Positions 39,565 through 47,604 of a stretch of 64,000 nt of DNA are shown here, piece by piece; the first letter of the stretch is position 1, and each line of letters starts with the position of its first letter. The DNA is from Brachybacterium tyrofermentans (lineage in GTDB: Bacteria > Actinomycetota > Actinomycetes > Actinomycetales > Dermabacteraceae). Below the pieces are notes generated by a model, which was given only the letters and a program-made list of their open reading frames with translations, did no database searches and was not told the origin of the DNA. The translations under genes were made by a program, and so were the position numbers. The DNA lies in the NCBI RefSeq assembly GCF_014897585.1, contig NZ_JABUXW010000008.1, positions 62,001 through 126,000 of the forward strand, given 5' to 3'.

Positions 39565-40269
39565 ATGGATCTTCTGCAGTGGCTCTTCGACGCGCGAATC
39601 GATTTCGCGGGCGGCCAGTTCATTCTTCTGCGCGAGGTGCTCGGCAACGTCTTCGGACTGCTCAGCGCTCTCGGCGGCATGCGACGCAAGGTGTGGGCCT
39701 GGCCCATCGGCATCGCCGGCAACCTCCTCCTGTTCACCGTGTTCATGGGCACGCTCTTCGGCAACCCCCAGGCGGTGGACCTGCTCGGCCAGGCCGGGCG
39801 CCAGATCATGTTCATCCTCACCAGCATCTACGGCTGGGTGCGCTGGCGGCAGGCGCAGCACGAGGGCGGCACCGCCGTCGAGCCCCAGTGGGCGTCGTGG
39901 CGCACCCGCATCCTTCTCGTGGTCGCCCTCGTCGGCGGCACGGCCGCGCTCACCCCCATCTTCCGGGCGCTGGGCTCCTACGAGCCCGTGTGGGCCGACG
40001 CCTGGATCTTCATGGGCAGCCTGCTCGCCACCTTCGGCATGGCCAAGGGCTGGGTCGAGTTCTGGCTGATCTGGGTGGCCGTCGACCTCGTGGGCGTCCC
40101 GCTGCTCCTGAGCGCGGGCTACTACGCGAGCGCCTTCATGTACGTCTTCTACGGGGCCTTCACCCTGATCGGCTTCTTCGTCTGGTGGCGCGTGCGCAAC
40201 CGGCAGGACCATCGGAAGCGGGTGTCCGTGGAGACGGCGCACCTGGACCCGACGGTGCGCCGGGACTGA
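39565..40269 (+). CDS. pnuX: PnuC-family vitamin transporter, probably riboflavin (PnuX)
   Basis: The 234 residues form about seven membrane segments of the PnuC fold ([54 protein letters not shown]). PnuC members carry nicotinamide riboside, riboflavin or thiamine. The FMN riboswitch directly upstream makes riboflavin the probable substrate, as established for actinobacterial PnuX/RibM. GAAAGGA lies 6 bases before the ATG. There are no riboflavin synthesis genes in the window. Confidence 0.88.
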   Translation: MDLLQWLFDARIDFAGGQFILLREVLGNVFGLLSALGGMRRKVWAWPIGIAGNLLLFTVFMGTLFGNPQAVDLLGQAGRQIMFILTSIYGWVRWRQAQHEGGTAVEPQWASWRTRILLVVALVGGTAALTPIFRALGSYEPVWADAWIFMGSLLATFGMAKGWVEFWLIWVAVDLVGVPLLLSAGYYASAFMYVFYGAFTLIGFFVWWRVRNRQDHRKRVSVETAHLDPTVRRD

Positions 40270-40334
40270 CCGTGCACCCGCACCGACCGACGACCGGTGG
40301 GTGGTCGCCTTCGTCGATCACCCGCCGGGGCGAG

Positions 40335-40340
40335 TACCCT
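40335..40340 (+). promoter_or_regulatory. Leaderless -10 element of hisE
   Basis: TACCCT is followed by six bases (GGTGGT) and GTG at 40347. Confidence 0.6.
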
Positions 40341-40346
40341 GGTGGT

Positions 40347-40610
40347 GTGAAGGATTTCGAAGCATTGTTCGCCGAGCTGACCGAGAAGGCACGCACCCGC
40401 CCCGGGGGCTCCGGCACCGTCCGCGAGCTCGATGCCGGTGTGCATCAGATCGGCAAGAAGATCGTGGAGGAAGCCGCCGAGGTGTGGATGGCCTGCGAGC
40501 ACGAGACGCAGGAGGATGCCGCGATGGAGATCAGCCAGCTCCTCTACCATCTGCAGGTCATGATGGTCGCCAAGGGCATCAGCCTCGAGGACGTCTACCG
40601 GCAGCTCTGA
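40347..40610 (+). CDS. hisE: Phosphoribosyl-ATP pyrophosphatase
   Basis: HisE performs the second step of histidine synthesis, removing pyrophosphate from PR-ATP. The 87 residues are a single MazG-like four-helix domain with [13 protein letters not shown] (metal-binding Glu residues) and a downstream E..D pair ([21 protein letters not shown]). It is not fused to HisI. GTG at 40347 is fixed by the leaderless -10. hisG follows after 111 bases. Confidence 0.94.
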   Translation: MKDFEALFAELTEKARTRPGGSGTVRELDAGVHQIGKKIVEEAAEVWMACEHETQEDAAMEISQLLYHLQVMMVAKGISLEDVYRQL

Positions 40611-40721
40611 GCCGCCGCACCCGCTTCCAGCTCCCCGACTCCCACCATCCCGTCCGCCCTGCGCGGCGTCCGTCGACGCCCCACCATCATCACGGGCCGC
40701 TGACGCGGCCGAGGAGGAACC

Positions 40722-41579
40722 GTGCTGCGCATCGCAGTCCCCAACAAGGGCGCCCTGTCCGAACCCGCCGCCGACCTGCTCGCGGAGGCCGGCTACCGCC
40801 GTCGCGGAACCGCCAAGGAGCTCGTGGTCGTCGACCAGGAGAACGACGTCGAGTTCTTCTACCTGCGTCCGCGCGACATCGCGGTCTACGTCGGCTCCGG
40901 CACCGTGGACGTCGGCATCACCGGCCAGGACATGCTGCTGGACTCGCGCACGCCCGCCCAGGAGATCCTGCCGCTCGGCTTCGCCCGCTCCACCTTCCGC
41001 TTCGCCGCGGCCGCCGGTCTCCACGAGGACGTCACCAGCCTCGCGGGGGCCCGGATCGCCACCAGCTACGAGAACCTCGTCGAGGACTACCTCGCCGAGC
41101 GCGGCCTCAGCGCCTCCGTGGTCCACCTCGACGGAGCGGTCGAGTCCTCGATCCGCCTCGGGGTGGCCGATGTGATCGCCGATGTGGTCGAGACCGGCAC
41201 CACGCTGCGCCAGGCGGGCCTGGAGCCCTTCGGCGAGGCGATCATGACCAGCCAGGCCGTGCTGTTCTCCCGCCCCGGGATGGAGCTGGACGAGACCGGC
41301 GCCCACTCCCTGGAGGTCCTCGAGCGCCGCGTGCGCGGCGTGCTGGTGGCCCGCGAGTACGTCATGCTCGACTACGACATCCCCAGCGAGCTGCTCGAGA
41401 AGGCCGTCGAGATCACCCCGGGCCTGCAGTCGCCGACGGTCTCCCCGCTGCACGGCGGGGAATGGTCCGCCGTGCGCGCCATGGTGGATCGCCGCGCGGC
41501 CCACCGCATGATGGACGACCTCTATGACGCCGGCGCCCGCGCCATCCTGGTCACCGCCATCCAGGCCTGCCGCATCTGA
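40722..41579 (+). CDS. hisG: ATP phosphoribosyltransferase (long form)
   Basis: HisG commits ATP and PRPP to histidine synthesis and is inhibited by histidine. The 285 residues are the long, hexameric type. Two periplasmic-binding-like catalytic domains (about 1-205, with [11 protein letters not shown] and [15 protein letters not shown] as the PRPP loop) are followed by the regulatory ACT-like domain (about 210-285). AGGAGG lies 4 bases before the GTG. A 6-bp hairpin (40695-40710) abuts the Shine-Dalgarno. Confidence 0.96.
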   Translation: MLRIAVPNKGALSEPAADLLAEAGYRRRGTAKELVVVDQENDVEFFYLRPRDIAVYVGSGTVDVGITGQDMLLDSRTPAQEILPLGFARSTFRFAAAAGLHEDVTSLAGARIATSYENLVEDYLAERGLSASVVHLDGAVESSIRLGVADVIADVVETGTTLRQAGLEPFGEAIMTSQAVLFSRPGMELDETGAHSLEVLERRVRGVLVAREYVMLDYDIPSELLEKAVEITPGLQSPTVSPLHGGEWSAVRAMVDRRAAHRMMDDLYDAGARAILVTAIQACRI

Positions 41580-41587
41580 GTCCTGGG

Positions 41588-42049
41588 ATGTCCACCACCG
41601 AGCCGGCGCCGAGCGCGGGGGAGGTGCGGCCCACCCTCGTGATGCGGCCGCGGATGGTGCGCGTCGTCGCGTACCTCACCGGCGTGATCGTGCTGGGCGG
41701 TCTGACCGTCGGCGCCGTCATCATGCCCGGCTTCCTGATCGGCGGCCGGCTCGGTCTGGTGGCCGTGGGCGTGATGATCTTCTTCTTCTGCCATCTCGAG
41801 GCGTCCGTGCGCCTGGTCGCGCGGCCCTACGTGCTCGAGGTGCGCAACGTGTTCAGGGCCCGCACTCTCGAGTGGGCGGAGATCGTGGACATCAGCTTCC
41901 CGATGGGAGATCCCTGGGCGCATCTGGACCTGGCCGACGGCACGACCCTCGCGCTCAACGCCATCCAGCGCTATGACGGGAAGCGCGCCATCCGCACGGC
42001 GCACCGACTGCGTGCCCTGGTGCAGGAGCGCGGGGAGGCCCGTCCCTAG
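41588..42049 (+). CDS. PH-domain (YdbS-like) membrane protein
   Basis: The 153 residues have a cytoplasmic N terminus, two membrane segments (about 27-73), and a C-terminal bacterial PH-like domain (RPYVLEVRNVFRARTLEWAEIVDISFPMGD, then LDLADGTTLALNAIQRYDG). The function is unknown. This type commonly follows hisG in actinobacteria. The start lies 8 bases after hisG with a poor Shine-Dalgarno, suggesting coupling. It converges on the DUF3866 gene with a 19-base gap. Confidence 0.85.
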   Translation: MSTTEPAPSAGEVRPTLVMRPRMVRVVAYLTGVIVLGGLTVGAVIMPGFLIGGRLGLVAVGVMIFFFCHLEASVRLVARPYVLEVRNVFRARTLEWAEIVDISFPMGDPWAHLDLADGTTLALNAIQRYDGKRAIRTAHRLRALVQERGEARP

Positions 42050-42068
42050 CTCGAGGCTGGTCCCTGGA

Positions 42069-43211
42069 TCAGCGAGTGGGGATCAGGCCTGCCGCGCAGC
42101 GCCCGGCGAGGGCCGCGTAGCGGAAGGCCTCCGGATCCTCTCCGAGGCTGCGGCCCATGGTCGACAGCCGCACCGGCATCTCCTCGAGGGCATCGCGCAG
42201 CCCCTTGGCATCGATCTCGGCGAGCACGTGCTCGGTGCCCCGTGCCCGCGCAGGCTTGACGATCGAGGATTTCACCTGTTCACGTACTGACGCATGAAAA
42301 GCGTTGTAACGATGGTCTCGACGGGAGAGGATCGGCAGGTGCACCGGGGCGAGCGTCGCCCGGCCGTAGGTTGTCGCGGAGTGATGGGACAGGCCCCGAT
42401 GGCGATCACGGGGATCCGCGTTGGAGACTCTCAGCGTCGCCACCGGCGCGCCGCCGAGCGCGGCCGCGGCATGGAGATGCTCGGCGGCCTGCATGCCCGA
42501 GAATCCCCAGCCGGTTCCTGTGCCCAGGTTCCCCGGCCCCTGGATCACGACGGCGATATCGCCGCCCACCACGTGCTTGGCCCCCAGCAGCGCCGAATGC
42601 ACGGTGACCGCCTCGAGGTCGCCGCCGAAGGACTGCCCGGCGCTGATCACCGAGGCGAGCAGCCCCGCTTCCCGCAGGCGGGCGGCGCTGCGCGAGTAGG
42701 CGGCGGGCAGCGAGGCGCCGTCGGTGTGCACATAGACGATCTTCGCGCTGTGACGCTCGGCGCGGATGCCGGCGACGAGCGCGGGCAGGGACGAGTGGAG
42801 GTCCGCGACGAGCACCGGCATGCCGCCGAGATCCTCCGCACCCTGCATCGTCGCGTAGTGCTCACCCTCGGGGTCGTCGATCGCATCGACCATGGTCTGC
42901 ATCGGCGTGTAGCGCGCCTTGACCATGTGGCCGGTGATCTCCTCCGGCGCGGGGAGCACATCCAGGCGTGCCACCACCAGGGCGTCCCCGCCGGTGCCGA
43001 GGCCACGTCGCAGTGCGTTGGTGTTCAGCAGCACCCTCTCTCCCACGGCCGGGGTGCCGGTCAGCTCCGGATAGGCGATCGCCGACACCGTCTCCGTCTC
43101 CGCAGAGGCATCCGCGCCGCGTCCGTCCCTCTCGATCTCGACCTGCAGGCGGTCCACCCCACGCCATGATGACCTCGAGCCGGTGACCGTTGCCCGTTCC
43201 CAGTGCAGCAT
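42069..43211 (-). CDS. DUF3866-family protein
   Basis: The 380 residues match the actinobacterial DUF3866 family as I recall it. Visible features are an N-terminal beta-rich region (VSAIAYPELTGTPAVGERVLLNTNAL), a Rossmann-like middle (MPVLVADLHSSLPALVAGIRA, KIVYVHTDGASLP), and GDIAVVIQGPGNLGTGTGWGFSGMQ. No catalytic role is established. It is divergent from pafBC, with both promoters inside 48 bases, so the two may be co-regulated. Confidence 0.82.
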   Translation of the reverse strand: MLHWERATVTGSRSSWRGVDRLQVEIERDGRGADASAETETVSAIAYPELTGTPAVGERVLLNTNALRRGLGTGGDALVVARLDVLPAPEEITGHMVKARYTPMQTMVDAIDDPEGEHYATMQGAEDLGGMPVLVADLHSSLPALVAGIRAERHSAKIVYVHTDGASLPAAYSRSAARLREAGLLASVISAGQSFGGDLEAVTVHSALLGAKHVVGGDIAVVIQGPGNLGTGTGWGFSGMQAAEHLHAAAALGGAPVATLRVSNADPRDRHRGLSHHSATTYGRATLAPVHLPILSRRDHRYNAFHASVREQVKSSIVKPARARGTEHVLAEIDAKGLRDALEEMPVRLSTMGRSLGEDPEAFRYAALAGRCAAGLIPTR

Positions 43212-43259
43212 GGGTCCAGCCTAGAGCCCTCGGAGCGCTTCGGCGGCTACGCTGGGCCG
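43212..43259. promoter_or_regulatory. Compact divergent leaderless promoters of DUF3866 and pafBC
   Basis: The 48-base gap holds TAGGCT on the minus strand (43218-43223), 6 bases before the DUF3866 ATG, and TACGCT on the plus strand (43248-43253), 6 bases before the pafBC GTG. The two -10 hexamers are 24 bases apart, so each -35 region overlaps the other promoter and polymerases would compete. Confidence 0.6.
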
Positions 43260-45269
43260 GTGGCCTCCAAGAGTGTGGAAAGACTTCTCAACGTCATCAT
43301 GACGATCGGCTCGCGCCGCCGGATCGACCGCGCGAAGCTCTTCGCCGTGATCCCCGACTATGCGCGAGCGACCTCCGAGCAGGCCGCCGAGCGGATGTTC
43401 GAGCGCGACAAGGCGGCGATCCTCGAGCTCGGGCTCCCGCTGGTCACCGACCGCGACGTGCTCGACGAGAACACCGTCTACTACCGCATCGACGCCGCGG
43501 AGTCCGGCGCCGTCCTCGACCTCAGCACGCAGGAGTACACCGTGCTGCTGGCCGCGAGCCGCGCCTGGGACGATGCCGCCGCCGGGGGAGCGGCGCGCCG
43601 GGTGCGCTCGAAGCTGCTCAGCCTCGGTCACGACGCCGACCCGGATCTGCTGCGGCGCACCCCCCGAGGCGCGGTCGAGTCCCTGCCGGTGCTCTCGCCC
43701 CTGCTGGAGGCCGTCACCTCCGCCCGCTCCGTGAGATTCACCTATCGCGGCACCCAGGGTGCCCCGGCCGAGCGGTTCGTCGAGCCCTGGGTGGTCGGTG
43801 TCCACGACGGGCACTGGTACGTGCACGGCTGGGATCGCGACCGCTACGCGCCGCGCCTGTTCCGCGCCTCCCGCATCGAGTCGTTCCCGGTCGAGGGTCC
43901 TCCGGCCCTCGAGCCGCGTCCCGAGCGGACCGAGCTCGCGACCGTGCTGGACGCCCTGCAGGACAGCGACGACCGGGCCCGCGCCGTGCTCGAGGCGGCT
44001 CCGTTCAAGGCCCTCGCCCTGCGGGACCGGGCCGGAGCCCCGCTCGAGGCGACGCGCATCACGCTTCCCGACCTGCCTCGGCCCGCCGCCCGTCGGCTGC
44101 TGCTCGCGAACATCCGCTGGCTCGAGCTCGTGGAGCCCGCGGCCTGGCGCGCCGAGGTCGCCGAGGTGCTCGCGAACATCGCCGCGGCCCATGAAGGAGA
44201 GGGGGACACCTCCGGGATCGCGGCCGGCGCCGTGCGCACCGCGCCGCGGATCCGCACCACCCCGACCGGGAACGACACCCTCTCGAGGCTGATCTCCGAG
44301 GCGTCCTATGTGATGAGCCGCGGCGAGGTCGACCTCGACGAGCTGTCCTCCGCGCTCGGCATCTCCGAGAAGCAGCTGATCACCGACCTGCAGGTGCTCT
44401 TCGTCTGCGGGGACATGGGCACCGGCTGGGAGGACTTCATCGAGGCGGAGTGGGAGCAAGGGGTGGTGCGTGTGCGCAACGCCGAGCCCCTGCGTCGCGC
44501 GCTGCGGCTGAGCGCCGTCGAGATCACCGCGCTGCTGGCAGGCCTGGCCGCGCTCGAGCCCTCGGCCGGGGACACCGAGGGCATCGTGGCCAGCGCGCGG
44601 GAGAAGCTGCTCGCCGGTGTGACCGAGCAGGCGGGATCCGACGAGCCCGTCGAACCGCCCACCCGCGCCGAGCTCGCAGAAGCCGCGTCCGTGGACGAGA
44701 TGGCCTCCCGCACCGCGGATCGCGCCGAGTCGATCCTGGCCGCGGTCCAGCAGGCGATCCAGGCCGACGACAGCGCCGAGGAGGCTGTGGGCTCTCGACT
44801 CACGATCCGCTACTCCTCGGTCGACCGCCCGGGCACCAGCGTGCGCCGGATCCGCCCGCTGCGTATCGAGACCGACGGATCGCGCTCCTACCTTCTCGCC
44901 GACTGCGAGCTCGCCGGGGCGAAGCGGAGGTTCCGCCTGGACCGGATCGTCGAGATCCTGCCCGACGCCACCGCGCAGGCCCGGCCGGACGTCGGGGAGG
45001 GGCCCAGCCTCGGAGGCCGCCTGGACGGCGATGTCTGGCTGCGCCTGGATCCGCCGGGGCAATGGGTCGCCGAGTCCTTCGGCGCTGCCGAGATGCGCGA
45101 CGGGGACGGCGGCGTCCTCTATGCACGGCTGGACCGTCCGGTCCGGGCAGCGCTCGTGGACGCGGTGCTGGAGTCCTCCGGAGCGGTCGAGGTCCTGTCC
45201 CCGGCCAACCTGAGAAACACGATCGTGACCGTGGCGCAGGTCGCGGGCGCACGTCACACCCAGCAATAG
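43260..45269 (+). CDS. pafBC: PafB-PafC fusion, WYL-domain DNA-damage transcription regulator
   Basis: PafBC activates the LexA-independent DNA-damage response in mycobacteria. Here both halves are one 669-residue protein. Each has a winged-helix segment and a WYL domain. In the first half these are [21 protein letters not shown] and [22 protein letters not shown]. In the second half they are [21 protein letters not shown] and [23 protein letters not shown] fused form is known from Arthrobacter. In mycobacteria pafB and pafC follow pafA, but here the gene is about 14 kb away. The GTG start is fixed by the leaderless -10. Confidence 0.93.
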   Translation: MASKSVERLLNVIMTIGSRRRIDRAKLFAVIPDYARATSEQAAERMFERDKAAILELGLPLVTDRDVLDENTVYYRIDAAESGAVLDLSTQEYTVLLAASRAWDDAAAGGAARRVRSKLLSLGHDADPDLLRRTPRGAVESLPVLSPLLEAVTSARSVRFTYRGTQGAPAERFVEPWVVGVHDGHWYVHGWDRDRYAPRLFRASRIESFPVEGPPALEPRPERTELATVLDALQDSDDRARAVLEAAPFKALALRDRAGAPLEATRITLPDLPRPAARRLLLANIRWLELVEPAAWRAEVAEVLANIAAAHEGEGDTSGIAAGAVRTAPRIRTTPTGNDTLSRLISEASYVMSRGEVDLDELSSALGISEKQLITDLQVLFVCGDMGTGWEDFIEAEWEQGVVRVRNAEPLRRALRLSAVEITALLAGLAALEPSAGDTEGIVASAREKLLAGVTEQAGSDEPVEPPTRAELAEAASVDEMASRTADRAESILAAVQQAIQADDSAEEAVGSRLTIRYSSVDRPGTSVRRIRPLRIETDGSRSYLLADCELAGAKRRFRLDRIVEILPDATAQARPDVGEGPSLGGRLDGDVWLRLDPPGQWVAESFGAAEMRDGDGGVLYARLDRPVRAALVDAVLESSGAVEVLSPANLRNTIVTVAQVAGARHTQQ

Positions 45270-45273
45270 CCGT

Positions 45274-45279
45274 TACTCT
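45274..45279 (+). promoter_or_regulatory. Candidate -10 element of tatA
   Basis: TACTCT just after the pafBC stop, in the 128-base gap before tatA. A small GC-rich hairpin (CCCGCC/GGCGGG at about 45287-45302) follows it. Confidence 0.35.
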
Positions 45280-45397
45280 GGAACGGCCCGCCGAGCGGCG
45301 GGTCGGATCGCTCACCGAGCTGTCCGTCACGCGCCCCATCCACTGTGGGATGATGTGTGCGCCCGTGCAGATCGCGGCGCAGTTGAAAGGGAATTTC

Positions 45398-45715
45398 ATG
45401 GGTATGTTCAAGAGCCCCTGGGCGATCGTCGTCGTGATCCTGGTCGTCGTGCTGCTGTTCGGCGCCAACAAGCTTCCCGGTCTCGCACGCAACATGGGCA
45501 AGTCCATGCGCATCTTCAAGACCGAGGTCGAGGAGATGCGCGGGGACGACAAGAAGGACGAGGACGACGACATCGACGAGCCTCGTCGCTCCGCCCGCGA
45601 CGACCGTCCCCGTGACGACCGTCCGCGTGATGACCGTCAGTACAATCCCCGCGACGAGGCCGAGCACGAGCCCGTGCGCCCGCGCGAGGACGGCGACTCC
45701 TACCGCCGCGACTGA
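45398..45715 (+). CDS. tatA: Sec-independent translocase subunit TatA
   Basis: TatA forms the pore-like assembly that exports folded proteins. The 105 residues have a short N-out segment, one membrane helix (about 8-22), a Gly hinge, the amphipathic helix ([22 protein letters not shown]) and a long charged tail with [13 protein letters not shown] repeats. GAAAGGG lies 6 bases before the ATG. TatC follows after a strong hairpin. Tat substrates in the window may include the two-arginine FKBP lipoprotein. Confidence 0.93.
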   Translation: MGMFKSPWAIVVVILVVVLLFGANKLPGLARNMGKSMRIFKTEVEEMRGDDKKDEDDDIDEPRRSARDDRPRDDRPRDDRQYNPRDEAEHEPVRPREDGDSYRRD

Positions 45716-45741
45716 GCATCTCGTCGCACAATGACGTCATC

Positions 45742-45769
45742 GGGTCCGGGCGAGGAATCGCCCGGACCC
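45742..45769 (+). terminator. Perfect 12-bp hairpin between tatA and tatC
   Basis: GGGTCCGGGCGA (45742-45753) and its complement (45758-45769) form a stem with a GGAA loop. It is 27 bases after the tatA stop and 10 bases before the tatC Shine-Dalgarno. It may be a partial terminator or a 3'-end stabiliser that keeps TatA more abundant than TatC (inference). Confidence 0.6.
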
Positions 45770-45793
45770 TGAATGCTGGGAGGAAGCAGACCC

Positions 45794-46666
45794 GTGGCGA
45801 GTGATACGCAGGGACGTGAGCAGGACGCCAAGCGCCGCTCGCGCCGGGACCCCGAAGGCCGGATGGCTCTCGGGGAGCATCTCGTCGAGCTCCGCAACCG
45901 CCTGGTGATCAGCGCGATCACCGTGCTGCTCCTCGCGATCGTCGGCTGGTTCGTCTTCCCCTGGGTGTTCGAGGCGTTGAAGCGACCCTTTGCTCTTGCC
46001 TCGGAACAGGGGCTCAAGGCCAACTTGAATTTCCAGAGCATCGGAAGCGGTCTGAGCGTCAAGCTCCAGATGTCGGCGTATGTCGGCTTGCTGCTCTCCT
46101 CGCCGATGATCATGCTGCAGATCTGGCTCTTCGTGATGCCGGGCCTGCATAAGAACGAGCGCAAGTACGCGGTCGGCTTCTTCGGCTCCGCGATCCCGCT
46201 GTTCTTCATCGGCTGCGCCGCCGGCTACTGGGCCGTCAACCAGCTCGTCCCCGTGCTCCTGAGCTTCACGCCGGATGCCGACCAGGTCGAGCAACTGATC
46301 ACGTACGACGAGTACTTGAACATGCTCGTGAAGACGATGCTCGCGTTCGGCATCGCCTTCGTGATCCCGGTGGTCATGGTGCTGCTGAACTTCCTCGGCA
46401 TCGTCCGCGGCAAGACGATGCTCAAGGCCTGGCGCTGGATCATCTTCCTCAGCGTCCTGTTCACCGCCATCATGGTTCCCACTCCCGAGCCGATCACCCT
46501 CCTGGCGATGTCCGCGGCCATGGCGAGCCTCTTCTTCGCCGCCATCGTCATCGCCCTCCTCCACGACCGCCGCAAGGGCGTGGATGAGGAGGACGAGCTC
46601 GACGACGACCAGGCGAGCAGCCTCGACGATGGCCCCTCCTCGCTCGATGAGGACGACGGCCGGTGA
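45794..46666 (+). CDS. tatC: Sec-independent translocase subunit TatC
   Basis: TatC is the receptor for twin-arginine signal peptides. The 290 residues form six membrane helices with the conserved cytoplasmic head MALGEHLVELRNRL, the FxxxP-type region at the first periplasmic loop, and SPMIMLQIWLFVMPGLHKNERKY. GTG at 45794 is preferred because GGAGGA lies 9 bases before it. An ATG 21 bases upstream overlaps that site. The C terminus is a poly-acidic tail of about 25 residues. It overlaps the next gene by GTGA. Confidence 0.94.
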   Translation: MASDTQGREQDAKRRSRRDPEGRMALGEHLVELRNRLVISAITVLLLAIVGWFVFPWVFEALKRPFALASEQGLKANLNFQSIGSGLSVKLQMSAYVGLLLSSPMIMLQIWLFVMPGLHKNERKYAVGFFGSAIPLFFIGCAAGYWAVNQLVPVLLSFTPDADQVEQLITYDEYLNMLVKTMLAFGIAFVIPVVMVLLNFLGIVRGKTMLKAWRWIIFLSVLFTAIMVPTPEPITLLAMSAAMASLFFAAIVIALLHDRRKGVDEEDELDDDQASSLDDGPSSLDEDDGR

Positions 46667-47604
46667 GCAGACTCCGGGTCGGGCTGCTCTCGAACCCGAC
46701 AGCGGCCCTGGGCACAGCTCGACGGGTCGGCCGGCAGGTCGGCGACCTGCTGCGGCTCGCAGGGATCTCGGTCGTGGACCTCTCCGGTCCCTCCGCGCAC
46801 GTGGCACGGGCCCGGGCGGAGGAGGTGCGCGATACTCTCACCGCCCTCGTGGTCGTCGGCGGCGACGGCACCGTCGCCCTCGGCGCCGAGATCGTCGCCG
46901 GCAGCCCCGTCCGCCTGGGGATCGTCCCGGCCGGCAGCGGCAATGATCTGGCTCGGGCCCTCGGCCTGCCCCTGAACGACCCGGAGGAATCCACCCGGAT
47001 CCTCCTGCATGCCCTCTCGCGCCCCGTGGTCACGGTCGACGCCATCGAGGTGGTCTCCACCGGGGAGCACGCCCTGCCTCACCGCTCCATCGCGCTGGGC
47101 AATGTGAACCTCGGCTTCGACGCGCTGGTCAACGCCCGTGCCAACAGCTCCCAGCACTCCCACACCGTGCGCTACAAGACCGCCGTCCTGCGGGAGCTGC
47201 CCGCCTTCAAACCCTTCCCCTACTGGATCGAGGTCGACGGCGGCCCGCGCCAGGAACTCGACGCGTCGATCGTCACCATCAGCAACTCCGGGATCTTCGG
47301 CGGCGGGATGCGCATCGCCCCCCAGGCCCGCCTGGACGACAGCTCGCTCGAGCTGATCACGCTCGAGGGGATCGGCCGTGCCGAGCTGCTCAGATTCTTC
47401 CCGCGGGTCTTCCGCGGCACCCATACGTCCGTCCCCGGCTTCGCGATCCGACCAGTCCGCGAGGTCACGATCGGGCTGCGCCATGGACGAGCTCTGCGCG
47501 CCTACTCCGACGGGGAGGCCCGCACCCTGCTTCCCCTCACGGCCCGGATCCTGCCCGGGGCTGTGAGGCTCCTGGCCGATCTCACCCCGGAGGATGCCTC
47601 ATGA
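46663..47604 (+). CDS. Diacylglycerol kinase-type lipid kinase (YegS/DagK family)
   Basis: Family members phosphorylate diacylglycerol or related lipids. The 313 residues have GLLSNPTAA near the N terminus, the ATP loop VVVGGDGTVALGAEIV, GIVPAGSGNDLARALGLP and a C-terminal beta-sandwich domain with SIVTISNSGIFGGGMRIAP. The GTG start overlaps the tatC stop and the stop overlaps helY (ATGA), so it is translated with both. Sphingosine- or mannolipid-related substrates cannot be excluded. Confidence 0.9.
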   Translation: MSRLRVGLLSNPTAALGTARRVGRQVGDLLRLAGISVVDLSGPSAHVARARAEEVRDTLTALVVVGGDGTVALGAEIVAGSPVRLGIVPAGSGNDLARALGLPLNDPEESTRILLHALSRPVVTVDAIEVVSTGEHALPHRSIALGNVNLGFDALVNARANSSQHSHTVRYKTAVLRELPAFKPFPYWIEVDGGPRQELDASIVTISNSGIFGGGMRIAPQARLDDSSLELITLEGIGRAELLRFFPRVFRGTHTSVPGFAIRPVREVTIGLRHGRALRAYSDGEARTLLPLTARILPGAVRLLADLTPEDAS

